Shown here: positions 31,952 to 41,187 of the stretch, piece after piece | Layout: each line of letters begins with the position of its first letter | Numbering within the stretch: the stretch's first letter is position 1 | Assembly: GCA_003559735.1 (NCBI GenBank) | Contig: PWKN01000084.1 | Span: 1 to 59,201, forward strand | Origin: Bacteroidales bacterium | Lineage (GTDB): Bacteria; Bacteroidota; Bacteroidia; Bacteroidales; UBA7960 | Reading direction: 5' to 3' | DNA length: 59,201 nucleotides | The notes under the pieces: model-generated | Database searches by the model: none | Told to the model about the DNA's origin: nothing | The model's input: only the letters and a program-made list of their open reading frames with translations | Program-made: the position numbers and the translations under genes

Positions 31952-34348
31952 TCATTCTGCTTGCAGGTTTTCTGCAGGGTTTTGTCTTGCTGCACTGGTT
32001 GAAACGGACAACACGGTTAGAGAAGCTATGGACACAATGACCAGCAGCGGCAAAACGATATGTTCAGCCCCTAACTGTATCCGGTAAGGATAGTTCTCAA
32101 GCCATCTGTTCAGACCAAGAAAAGTCAGTGGCATGGCAACCAGGCCGGCATAAATGACCCAGCGGATGAACCCTTTCAGGAGCATGAGGTTGATGGCCGG
32201 AACCGTTGATCCGAGGACTTTCCTGATACTGATCTCTTTTCGTTTATGGTTTACCATAAAAGAGGTCAGTCCCAGCAAGCCAAGGCATGAAATAACCATG
32301 CACAATACAGAGAACCAGGTAAACAATCTGAATATGTTATTCTCAGACCTTGTCTGTGCATGCAATATCTCTTCAACAAATCTTGCATTGTAATAATGAT
32401 CAGGAAAGAATTCCATGAAGTCCGCCTGGATCCTTGCCATCAATCCTTGGGGATCGTTGCTGCTGTACCGTAACACAACAGTGTGCATCTGGTCAGCAAG
32501 ATAGAGATAAACTGCCGGTTCAATCTGGTTATGCAGCGAATAGTAATGGTAATCGCTGACCACCCCGATAACGGTAAGTGCACCATGATCGGGGTAACGG
32601 GAATTTACAAACCTTTTTCCGACAGGGTCATCCCATCCCAATGCCATAGCTGTTGATTCATTGATAATGATCGCCTGGTAAGGGTCGGTTCCCGAATCGT
32701 GACTAAAGTTCCTGCCGGCAACAATATCCATTTCCATGGTTGGGAAAAAACCGGGGTTTACAAATCCGTACCTCACCATCTGGCGGGTATTCAATGAATC
32801 ATCGACCTGAATATCACCCTGGGTTCCGGCTACTCCGTTGTAACTACTGGCTATCCCTGCCGATACCACACCAGGGATCCCCTTTAATGATTCGGCAAAC
32901 AAGGACATTCTTTCGTAAGCGGCTCCAAACACAGGAATTGTTAAAACATTTTCAGGATTGTACCCACGGTCTTTATTGTTCATATACTGCACCTGGCTCA
33001 TCACCACGATAGTGGCCATCAGCATGGCAGCGGTCATGGCAAACTGGAATATGACCAGGCTTTTCCTAAGCCAGGCGCCTGTTGGCTGACCTGACACAGA
33101 TTGTGATTTAAGCACCTCTGTTGCCTGGAATCTTGACAGGTAGAGTGCCGGGTAAAACCCCGACAATACCGATATGACCAGTATAAGCGCCACCAGGCCA
33201 ATATTAAGCAGCGGGTTGGTCATAAAGTTTATCTCCAGGCTGGTCCTTAACAAAGCATTTAATTCGGGAAGCAATAACTCAACAATGATCAGGGCAAAGA
33301 TCACCGATACAGTGGTCAGCAGCATGGCCTCACCGATAAACTGGATCGACAGCTTGCTCCGTCCCGCTCCAAGCACCTTGCGCATACCAACTTCCCTGGC
33401 CCTCTTTGATGCATTTGCGGTTGACAGGTTGATGAAATTTATGGATGCAATCAGCAGGATCAGGATTCCCACAAAAGTGAAGACCACAACGTTATTGACA
33501 TTGCCTTCATGTGTCCTCAAATGAAACTTCAGATGGCCAGAACGCAGGTATATGTCCGCCACATTCTGCAGGTAAAAAGTAATGGGCATTGCAAAGGCAT
33601 CCGACGTTTCTTCCAGTGATCCGGCATAATGGTTGTTAATGGCCTTTTCAGCATTGGAAACGGATGATCCGGTTTCAAAAACAAGGTAGGTCGATACAGA
33701 ATTGCTGCGAAAATTGCTCAGAAAAGGATAGTCCGCCTCAACAGTAGACAGGGAAAGTATGATGTCTGGATTCCAGTGAGAATTGATGAGCTCATTATCA
33801 TAAACAGCAACAACTGTATATAAGTGGTCTCCATTTCTAAACGTTTCGCCTGCAACCCGTTCCCTGTTATACAGCCTCAATGCGGTTTCTTTACTGATAA
33901 AAGCATGACCCGGGTTGTCGAGGCGAATACCGGGATCAGTGGAATGGTATTCAGGCAACCCCATATGCTGAAGTACATGTCCTTCAGCATAATAAATGTG
34001 TGTGAAACGAAACACCTCATTGTTTGCCTTGACAGTAGACTGGGGTCCCCTCATAACACGGAAAACATCCTCAATGTCAGGCACATGGTCAAGGATGAAA
34101 TCCGTCCAGGCCCCGCTGGTATATGCCACGTGCTGCACATCCAAACCCCTTGGTTCCTGAATGCCAACAAGGCGATACGTTTGCTGGCTGCGGGGAATAT
34201 GCCTGTCATACGACAACTCGTTTTGCAGGTATAGGGCGATCAGCAAAAATGCTGCGATGCCGGTGGTTAATCCCACAATGTTGATAATGGCAAATGCATA
34301 GTTTCTGACCAGGTACCTGACACTTGTTTTAAGATAATTATAAAACAT
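31952..34348 (-). CDS. FtsX/MacB-type ABC transporter permease
   Basis: MFYNYLKTSVRYLVRNYAFAIINIVGLTTGIAAFLLIALYL; NLSTANASKRAREVGMRKVLGAGRSKLSIQFIGEAML; second FtsX segment KRKEISIRKVLGSTVPAIN. Confidence 0.95.
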   Translation of the reverse strand: MFYNYLKTSVRYLVRNYAFAIINIVGLTTGIAAFLLIALYLQNELSYDRHIPRSQQTYRLVGIQEPRGLDVQHVAYTSGAWTDFILDHVPDIEDVFRVMRGPQSTVKANNEVFRFTHIYYAEGHVLQHMGLPEYHSTDPGIRLDNPGHAFISKETALRLYNRERVAGETFRNGDHLYTVVAVYDNELINSHWNPDIILSLSTVEADYPFLSNFRSNSVSTYLVFETGSSVSNAEKAINNHYAGSLEETSDAFAMPITFYLQNVADIYLRSGHLKFHLRTHEGNVNNVVVFTFVGILILLIASINFINLSTANASKRAREVGMRKVLGAGRSKLSIQFIGEAMLLTTVSVIFALIIVELLLPELNALLRTSLEINFMTNPLLNIGLVALILVISVLSGFYPALYLSRFQATEVLKSQSVSGQPTGAWLRKSLVIFQFAMTAAMLMATIVVMSQVQYMNNKDRGYNPENVLTIPVFGAAYERMSLFAESLKGIPGVVSAGIASSYNGVAGTQGDIQVDDSLNTRQMVRYGFVNPGFFPTMEMDIVAGRNFSHDSGTDPYQAIIINESTAMALGWDDPVGKRFVNSRYPDHGALTVIGVVSDYHYYSLHNQIEPAVYLYLADQMHTVVLRYSSNDPQGLMARIQADFMEFFPDHYYNARFVEEILHAQTRSENNIFRLFTWFSVLCMVISCLGLLGLTSFMVNHKRKEISIRKVLGSTVPAINLMLLKGFIRWVIYAGLVAMPLTFLGLNRWLENYPYRIQLGAEHIVLPLLVIVSIASLTVLSVSTSAARQNPAENLQAE

Positions 34349-34644
34349 ATTACAATGTATTTATATGAATTTCAAGGTCATAATGGACAAACAAACGGAT
34401 GATCATCGCATGGCCCGGCTGTATTTGACGGATGCACAACAGTCCGGATCTTACCATTATAAAACACAAAGCCAAAACATAAACACTTGTATAACGAGTC
34501 CAAAAAACATGCCTGCTGTTGCAAATATCTATTAATGTATGGTTTAAACAATTATACATACGTGGGTTCGATTGCAGTGTGTTCAATTACGTACATTCCG
34601 TGCCTGAAACCGTACATTACCAGCAAGCCCTGAAAAATAATGAT

Positions 34645-34652
34645 TATCTTTG
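34645..34652 (+). promoter_or_regulatory. Candidate Bacteroidota -7 element (TATCTTTG) for the pirin gene
   Basis: TAnnTTTG match 35 nt before the ATG. Confidence 0.45.
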
Positions 34653-34686
34653 ATAATAACTATAACCTCCTAATGAGCCTGGAACA

Positions 34687-35706
34687 ATGTACAATAAACT
34701 CATTCAGAATGTAAAGCCACTGGAATTCATGTGGCCGGTCAGCAATCCTTTCCTGTTTTGCGTCCACCACCTCGACCACTACCCAAAGGGCAATGACGAA
34801 ATGGGTCCGGCGGCATCACTTGCTGGTCGTTTTATCGGACAGGATTTTACCTTAAAGGATGGCTGGCGCATGTATCACGGAGAGCGCATTCCCGGTTTTC
34901 CCGCGCATCCCCACAGGGGTTTTGAAACAGTAACCATTGTAATGGATGGCTTTGTCGATCATTCCGACAGTCATGGTGCCGCCGGAAGGTATGGCATGGG
35001 TGATGTGCAGTGGATGACGGCTGGTGCAGGTCTTCAGCACTGCGAGATGTTCCCGTTGCGCAATACAGACCAGGCAAACCGCCTGGAGCTGTTTCAAATC
35101 TGGCTGAACCTCCCCGCAAAAGACAAATTTGCCGAACCGCACTTTAAGATGTTGTGGTCAGAGACCATCCCCCTGGTGAAGGAAAAGGACGAAAAAGGCC
35201 GGAAAACAGAGATCAAGGTATATGCCGGCAGCTATAAGGATTTTTCCGCACCCGGTCCGGCACCAGATTCATGGGCCGCCAACAAAGACAACGGTGTGAA
35301 TATATGGACCATACAAATGGAGGCGGGTGCTCAGTGGACCATTCCTGCTGCTTCAACTGAAATGCAACGCATGCTCTATTTCTATAATGGAACGGCAATC
35401 CGTGCTGCCGGGATGGATATATCGCCGGGTCATGCCCTTGAGCTGCTGGCCGACCAGGAGGTACACCTGGAAGCAAGAGGTGATAATGCCAGACTGCTGC
35501 TTTTGCAAGGGATGCCCATTAGTGAACCGGTTGTTCAGCATGGCCCTTTTGTGATGAACACAGCCGATGAGATCAGGCAAGCCATTCATGACTACCGTGA
35601 AACGCAATTTGGGGGATGGCCATGGGACAAATATGATCATGTGCATCCGCGTGCGCAAGGCAGGTTCGCCTTGTATGCAAACGGAAACAGGGAGGAGCCC
35701 GGTTAG
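34687..35706 (+). CDS. Pirin family protein
   Basis: FPAHPHRGFETVTIVMDGFVDHSDSHGAAGRYGMGDVQWMTAGAGLQHCEMFP pirin motif. Confidence 0.95.
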   Translation: MYNKLIQNVKPLEFMWPVSNPFLFCVHHLDHYPKGNDEMGPAASLAGRFIGQDFTLKDGWRMYHGERIPGFPAHPHRGFETVTIVMDGFVDHSDSHGAAGRYGMGDVQWMTAGAGLQHCEMFPLRNTDQANRLELFQIWLNLPAKDKFAEPHFKMLWSETIPLVKEKDEKGRKTEIKVYAGSYKDFSAPGPAPDSWAANKDNGVNIWTIQMEAGAQWTIPAASTEMQRMLYFYNGTAIRAAGMDISPGHALELLADQEVHLEARGDNARLLLLQGMPISEPVVQHGPFVMNTADEIRQAIHDYRETQFGGWPWDKYDHVHPRAQGRFALYANGNREEPG

Positions 35707-35723
35707 CGGCACGCTTTTAAGGA

Positions 35724-36542
35724 TCACACCATCGCGATGATTCGCAATGGTGCACCACTGCCCCCCCTTATTTTCATGGGAAGTGCTATGATAAAGCTTC
35801 CGGTGGCGGGCATATGATCCAGATTTGCAACATTTTCAATAATGATGATGTCTGCTGCGCACAGGACCTGGTGTGCCTTAAAATACTCAGACTGTCCGCG
35901 GTCAATACTTGGGGTATCCAGACCTATGGCATTGATCTGCCTGTTTGCAATCAGCCACGTGGCCGCATCAGGATCAAGTCCGGGAAAACTCAGGTGCTGA
36001 ACGGCTTCCTCCCCCTGCAGATCGGTCCCCGTATATTGTAAGGGATCGGGCCAGAACTGGCCATAACCGGTATGAAGCAATACAATGGCCTTATCCGGAA
36101 TCCTTCCGTTCAGCCTCTCCCATTCCTCAAAATCGGCAACCCCAACCAGGTAATCCCTGTCTGACAGCGCTTTTTCTGAGACATCAATAACCACACCCGG
36201 ACCCATAAGCCGGTCCAGCGTAATTTGTTCGACGGTCATGCTCTCCGGACTGCCAAAATGCAGTGGTGCATCCAGATGGGTGCCGCCATGCTCCTCGGCA
36301 GAGAATACAAAAGAGGCATAAAAATACCCCTTACCAGTCATGCCGTAAAAAGCTGTGTCTTTTGTAAAAGGCTTGCCTGTTGGCCAGTAAACAGCATCCT
36401 CATCAAAAGGATGACTTAAGTCAACCCACTGTGCGTTCATCAGTGTCTGCACAGTGTCCTGCTGTCCGCACGCCTGCAAAAACAGCACAATAACTAAAAT
36501 GAACATGTTTCTCATGGGAGGTATGGATTTGTTGTTGATCAT
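35724..36542 (-). CDS. Cyclase family protein (kynurenine formamidase-like), predicted lipoprotein
   Basis: DLSHPFDEDAVYWPTGKPF; EEHGGTHLDAPLHF HGGTHxDxPxH motif; lipobox FLQACG. Confidence 0.93.
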   Translation of the reverse strand: MINNKSIPPMRNMFILVIVLFLQACGQQDTVQTLMNAQWVDLSHPFDEDAVYWPTGKPFTKDTAFYGMTGKGYFYASFVFSAEEHGGTHLDAPLHFGSPESMTVEQITLDRLMGPGVVIDVSEKALSDRDYLVGVADFEEWERLNGRIPDKAIVLLHTGYGQFWPDPLQYTGTDLQGEEAVQHLSFPGLDPDAATWLIANRQINAIGLDTPSIDRGQSEYFKAHQVLCAADIIIIENVANLDHMPATGSFIIALPMKIRGGSGAPLRIIAMV

Positions 36543-36558
36543 TCAAAAGTACGTGATT

Positions 36559-37386
36559 TTATCTGAATTTTTCAAATACTCCCATCCCAAAAAGGGCAAA
36601 ATCGTATTTTACAGGATCACCAGGGTCAAGCTTCCGCAACTGTGCAGTAAGCTCCTCCACGGCTTTCCAGTCGTTTTGCTTCCGTTTTAGCAGACCCAGA
36701 CCACGGGCAACTCTGCCGGAGTGTATATCCAGCGGACAATACAGGTGTTCAGGACCAAATGAGTTCCATATGCCAAAATCCACCCCTGCATGATCCTTCC
36801 GGATCAGCCAGCGCAGCATCATATTCAGCCGTTTGGCCGCCGAACCCTTACCGGGGTCACTCACATGTTTTTGGGTGCGTCGTGCATGTGGTATGCTGAA
36901 AAACACATCCCTGAAATGGATGATGGCAGCCTTGATTGAACATGCCTGTCCGCCATTGCCTCTATCACCCTGCAGGTCAGATAGCGATCCGGCGGACCTC
37001 CCCGTGGCCCCTTCGTGAAACACACGTTCCATACCGCCATGGTGCAGGTATATGTTTTTCAGTGCAAACAAGAAAGTGTCCAGGTCGTCCTCATTGAATG
37101 TGCGGTGAACAAACCCGCGGAATGTACTTAAGTCCCTCGAGGAAAAATTCCGGATAAACGACGCAGGGTCATAATCCATCAACATCATCAGTTGCATGCC
37201 ACTTTGCACAATGCTTTTCCGGTTGCCCCATGCAATGGTCGCAGTTAAAAAAGCAGCTACCTCCCGGTCTTCCTTGTCTGTAAACTGATGGGGAACAAAT
37301 ATGGGGTCATCTTGTATAAAAGACTGACGGTTATATAACCCTGCCTTTGCTTCCAGCAGATCTTTCAATTGATCAGGTGTATTCAT
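36559..37386 (-). CDS. TIGR02757-like conserved protein
   Basis: DPIFVPHQFTDKEDREVAAFLTATIAWGNRKSI...RLNMMLRWLIRKDHAGVDFGIWNSFGPEHLYCPLDIHSGRVARGLGLLKRKQNDWKAVEELT. Confidence 0.88.
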   Translation of the reverse strand: MNTPDQLKDLLEAKAGLYNRQSFIQDDPIFVPHQFTDKEDREVAAFLTATIAWGNRKSIVQSGMQLMMLMDYDPASFIRNFSSRDLSTFRGFVHRTFNEDDLDTFLFALKNIYLHHGGMERVFHEGATGRSAGSLSDLQGDRGNGGQACSIKAAIIHFRDVFFSIPHARRTQKHVSDPGKGSAAKRLNMMLRWLIRKDHAGVDFGIWNSFGPEHLYCPLDIHSGRVARGLGLLKRKQNDWKAVEELTAQLRKLDPGDPVKYDFALFGMGVFEKFR

Positions 37387-37604
37387 GCGTCAAAATAAAA
37401 ACCGGACTGCATCGAACCCAGGTGCTTGTTTTCGCATAAAGGATCAAAGTCAGGATCTTAGCTGAAGCGGTCAATTCCATGGCAACAGAGCCAAAAACGC
37501 CCCTGGTATCTTCATAAGAAAATACCACAATGGAATGCATGGCTTTGTAAAACTCACGGTGGGTCATCACACAAAGATAGTGATTGTTTCTTACATATTT
37601 TTTC

Positions 37605-37612
37605 TACTTTTG
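37605..37612 (+). promoter_or_regulatory. Candidate Bacteroidota promoter -7 element (TACTTTTG)
   Basis: TAnnTTTG with an upstream TTG about 21 nt away, preceding the zinc dehydrogenase. Confidence 0.5.
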
Positions 37613-37739
37613 CAGATTATTTAGTGTCTGTCCATTTGTTCAATCAACATCCCCTTTGCCATGAATATCCGGGTATTGTTTTGATCATCAGACCCGTATC
37701 AATGGCATCCCAGACAGATCATTAACCGGCAACTTTAAT

Positions 37740-38774
37740 ATGAAGACAGCCCTGCTTACAGGCATCAGACAAATACAGGTCACTGAAGCTCCTGAGCCAT
37801 CCATCGTCAATGACCATGAAGTAAAGATAAGGGTGCACGTTGTCGGACTTTGTGGTTCTGACATTCATTATTATGTCAATGGCAGGATAGGGAGCCAGAT
37901 GGTGCGGTATCCTTTCCCGGCAGGCCACGAGTGTGCCGGTGAAGTCGTCGAAGTTGGGAACGCCGTCACCCGGGTCAAACCAGGCGACCGCATCGCCGTT
38001 GAACCAGCCATGTCCTGTTTTGACTGTGATCAATGCCTGAACGGTCGTCCGCATACCTGCAGACATCTTCGCTTCCTGGGATGCCCCGGACAGGCAGGTG
38101 GTTGTCTTGCTGAATACATTGTTATGCCTGAGGCCAGCTGCTTCCCCATCCCACAAAAAATGACAATGGATGAGGCCGCATTATCGGAACCACTTGCCAT
38201 TGGCATGTATGCGGTAAAACAGTCGGTGCCAATGCAAAAGACAGCCATTGGCATACTGGGATTTGGTCCCATTGGCATGAGTGTCATGCTGCCGGCCCTA
38301 TCCAGAGGCGCTTCAACAGTTTATGTAACCGACAAGATCTCTGAGAGGTTGCAGCGGGCCGAACGACTGGGTGCATCCTGGTCGGGAGATCCGCAAAAGC
38401 AGGATGTGGTCGGTGCGATCCTTGAATTGGAGCCGAAAGGACTGGATGTGGTGTTTGAGTGCTGCGGACAGCAGGAGGCCATGGATCAGGCTGTTGACCT
38501 GCTCCGGCCGGGAGGAAAGATCATGATCATAGGCATTCCTGAAGCCGGCAGGTGGTCATTCAGTGTTGACAAACTAAGGCACAAAGAGATAACCATCAAC
38601 AATGTCAGAAGACAAAACCATACCCTGCAGGAAACCCTTGAAGCCATTGAAACCAGTCTCGTTGACCTACAACCAATGGTCACGCACCGGTTCTCCCTTG
38701 ACCAGATCAAGGATGCTTTTGACCTGGTGGCCGCTTACGGCGATGGCGTTATGAAAGCCATGATTGATATGTAA
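37740..38774 (+). CDS. Zinc-dependent medium-chain alcohol/polyol dehydrogenase
   Basis: GLCGSDIHYYVNGRIG, FPAGHECAGEVVEVG, CFDCDQCLNGRPHTC structural zinc site, GFGPIGMSVMLPALSRGA nucleotide-binding motif. Confidence 0.94.
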   Translation: MKTALLTGIRQIQVTEAPEPSIVNDHEVKIRVHVVGLCGSDIHYYVNGRIGSQMVRYPFPAGHECAGEVVEVGNAVTRVKPGDRIAVEPAMSCFDCDQCLNGRPHTCRHLRFLGCPGQAGGCLAEYIVMPEASCFPIPQKMTMDEAALSEPLAIGMYAVKQSVPMQKTAIGILGFGPIGMSVMLPALSRGASTVYVTDKISERLQRAERLGASWSGDPQKQDVVGAILELEPKGLDVVFECCGQQEAMDQAVDLLRPGGKIMIIGIPEAGRWSFSVDKLRHKEITINNVRRQNHTLQETLEAIETSLVDLQPMVTHRFSLDQIKDAFDLVAAYGDGVMKAMIDM

Positions 38775-38828
38775 CCGTTTGGATTTTTTATTGTATATTG
38801 ACAACCTGAACCATTAAATGATTAAGCT

Positions 38829-40034
38829 ATGAACAACATGTATTTTCGCATCATCCCATTGGGATTCATGATGGTCTTTATTTCATGCAAACAGGAAACA
38901 CCCCCGTTTGACACCACCACATACCTTGATTTCGCAGCAGAACAGGTGGCCAGGGCAGTTGAAGCCCATGAAGATCCTTACCGGCTACCCAGGAACATCC
39001 CCGACGGAAAAAAATATTGGGAGTTATCCAGCGTATCTGGTTGGACATCCGGTTTCTGGCCCGGCATACTTTGGTACATGTATGAATACACCGGTGATCA
39101 GACCTGGGCAGACCGTGCACACGAGCGCAATATGCCCATAAGCCAGATCCTAAAAAATGACTACAAGGATCATGACCTGGGGTTCCAGTTTTTTTGCAGC
39201 TTCGGGAATGGGTACAGACTGACGGGCAATACACAATACAAGGATTTCATCCTTCAGGCGGCTGATCAGCTTGCTGAGATGTACCACCCGGTTGCCGGCA
39301 CCATATTGTCATGGCCCTTTGCCATAGAAAGGTATGAGGCCCCGCACAATACCATCATCGACAACATGATGAACCTGGAGCTGCTTTTCTGGGCAGCCAA
39401 AAACGGGGGGGATCCCGCATATTATGACCTGGCCGTTACCCATGCCACCACTACCCTGAAAAACCAGCTTCGCGATGACCACTCCTCCTGGCATGTTGTT
39501 GCTTATGACACCATCACCGGTGAGGCGGTTCAAAAAGTCACCCATCAGGGATTTGCCGATGAATCCATGTGGGCCCGTGGTCAGGCCTGGGGCATATATG
39601 GTTTTGTGATGACCTACCGGGAAACAGGCATGGAAAAATTCCTGGAAACAGCAAAGAATATGGCATCGGTCTATCTTGACAGACTTCCTGATGACCTGGT
39701 GCCTTACTGGGATTTTGACGACCCTGAGATCCCCAATGCACCGCGCGATGCTTCGGCAGCTGCCATCACCGCTTCTGCTTTGCTGGAACTTTCAACCCTT
39801 CTGGAAGATAACTCAGAGTCAGTTTTCTACAGGAGCAAAGCCGTCAGCATGCTGCAGTCGCTTTCAACCGCATACCGGTCAGACGGAACCAATGTGGCCG
39901 TGCTGAATCATTCTGTAGGCCATCTCCCTGCCAGCTCAGAAGTGGACATCCCGATTATTTATGCAGATTATTATTACCTGGAAGCCCTGTTAAGGGAGCG
40001 GGCCCTGCAGGGTCAGCAATCCACCGGATTCTGA
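38829..40034 (+). CDS. Glycoside hydrolase family 88-like (unsaturated glucuronyl hydrolase), predicted lipoprotein
   Basis: SGWTSGFWPGILWYMYEYTGD; DHDLGFQFFCSFGNGYRLTGN; IIDNMMNLELLFWAAKNGGDPAYYDLAVTHATTT; HQGFADESMWARGQAWGIYGF; DFDDPEIPNAPRDASAAAITASALLEL. Confidence 0.95.
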   Translation: MNNMYFRIIPLGFMMVFISCKQETPPFDTTTYLDFAAEQVARAVEAHEDPYRLPRNIPDGKKYWELSSVSGWTSGFWPGILWYMYEYTGDQTWADRAHERNMPISQILKNDYKDHDLGFQFFCSFGNGYRLTGNTQYKDFILQAADQLAEMYHPVAGTILSWPFAIERYEAPHNTIIDNMMNLELLFWAAKNGGDPAYYDLAVTHATTTLKNQLRDDHSSWHVVAYDTITGEAVQKVTHQGFADESMWARGQAWGIYGFVMTYRETGMEKFLETAKNMASVYLDRLPDDLVPYWDFDDPEIPNAPRDASAAAITASALLELSTLLEDNSESVFYRSKAVSMLQSLSTAYRSDGTNVAVLNHSVGHLPASSEVDIPIIYADYYYLEALLRERALQGQQSTGF

Positions 40035-40035
40035 G

Positions 40036-40060
40036 AACCAGGTTGAAACGACCTGGTTTT
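40036..40060 (+). terminator. Terminator between convergent GH88 and isomerase genes
   Basis: AACCAGGT-tgaaacg-ACCTGGTT followed by a T-run. Confidence 0.75.
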
Positions 40061-40971
40061 TAACGCCCGGCCCTGACATCTTCAATCTGTTGCTGAAGGG
40101 CGGCAATGGCAATGGGCAACTCCGTTTCAAAGTCTGACCAGCTGGCTTCGATGGAAATATGTCCGGCGTAGCCGATCTCTTTCAATGCACGCAGGTAAGG
40201 TCTGAAATCATCTCCTGCAATACCAGGAGCTGTGCGGTTATCTCTCTCTGCAATATGGATATGGTGCACATAACCGGCAGCCATCAGGATATGATCGGCG
40301 GGTTCATCCTCCCTGAGCATATGGAAAAAATCGCATAAAAGACGGATATGCGGATGGTCAGCCATTTTTACAATCTCAAGTCCCTCAACCACCGTATTGA
40401 TAAAGTTAACTTCTCCCCTGTGCAATGGTTCAACCACAACATATACGCCATATTTCTCTGCCACCGGCCCCATCTGTTTAAGGAGATCAACAAACTGCAT
40501 TTTTGCCAGTTCGGGGTCAAATCCCTCAGGGATGCGCCTGGAACCACCACTTCCAAATACGATCGACTCAACACCGGCCATCTGTGCCCTCCTGAATGCA
40601 GTATCGGCATATGCAATGATCTCCGGATGGGCTGCTTCAGGTCCCACTGACTTCAGGTGCCCGGGGATAAACACATTCAATGCCAGCACCGGCAGTGAAG
40701 AAGCCTCAAGGCGTTCCAGGTTCTCTGAAAACACCTCATGCGACTCAAATGGGATAATAAACCGCTGGAGGTTTTCTTCGATAAAATCATAGCCCATATC
40801 CGCCAGCAATGCATGATTGTCAAGGGATGTACATACGCCTATTTTTTCAAGGAACGGGGGTTGGCCTTCCCTGTTTCTGCCACTGCAGGCTGATACCAAA
40901 ACAACGACAAGGATGATCAGAATAGATTTGGTCAGTGTCCCTGCATCTCTTTCGATCCATATGTCTTTCAT
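40060..40971 (-). CDS. Sugar phosphate isomerase/epimerase-like TIM-barrel protein with lipoprotein signal
   Basis: ALNVFIPGHLKSVG, ADTAFRRAQMAGVESIVFGSGGSRRIPEGF, YVVVEPLHRGEVNFINTVVEGLEI, CDFFHMLREDEP; lipobox VSACSG. Confidence 0.88.
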   Translation of the reverse strand: MKDIWIERDAGTLTKSILIILVVVLVSACSGRNREGQPPFLEKIGVCTSLDNHALLADMGYDFIEENLQRFIIPFESHEVFSENLERLEASSLPVLALNVFIPGHLKSVGPEAAHPEIIAYADTAFRRAQMAGVESIVFGSGGSRRIPEGFDPELAKMQFVDLLKQMGPVAEKYGVYVVVEPLHRGEVNFINTVVEGLEIVKMADHPHIRLLCDFFHMLREDEPADHILMAAGYVHHIHIAERDNRTAPGIAGDDFRPYLRALKEIGYAGHISIEASWSDFETELPIAIAALQQQIEDVRAGR

Positions 40972-40993
40972 TGTTACATATTTTTATTGTCCG

Positions 40994-41019
40994 CAAAAAT
41001 AAAGAATTCTCTTGCCAAA
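40994..41019 (-). promoter_or_regulatory. Bacteroidota-type promoter for the isomerase gene
   Basis: Minus strand TTTG-N14-TATTTTTG (TTTG/TAnnTTTG), just upstream of the 40971 start. Confidence 0.6.
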
Positions 41020-41187
41020 TTTAATTAAAGTCTGTCGATATAATCAAGTGTATTAAGGGCATGCACGAAAACAGGTGGTTCCTGTCAATTGTGTGATCAA
41101 AGTGCGCCGGTCCTTTGCCGGGAACCCACTGATGTTTCCGTAGCAACAAGGTTTCCTGGCCGGCAGCAATCAGTGAGGCAATCCGGT

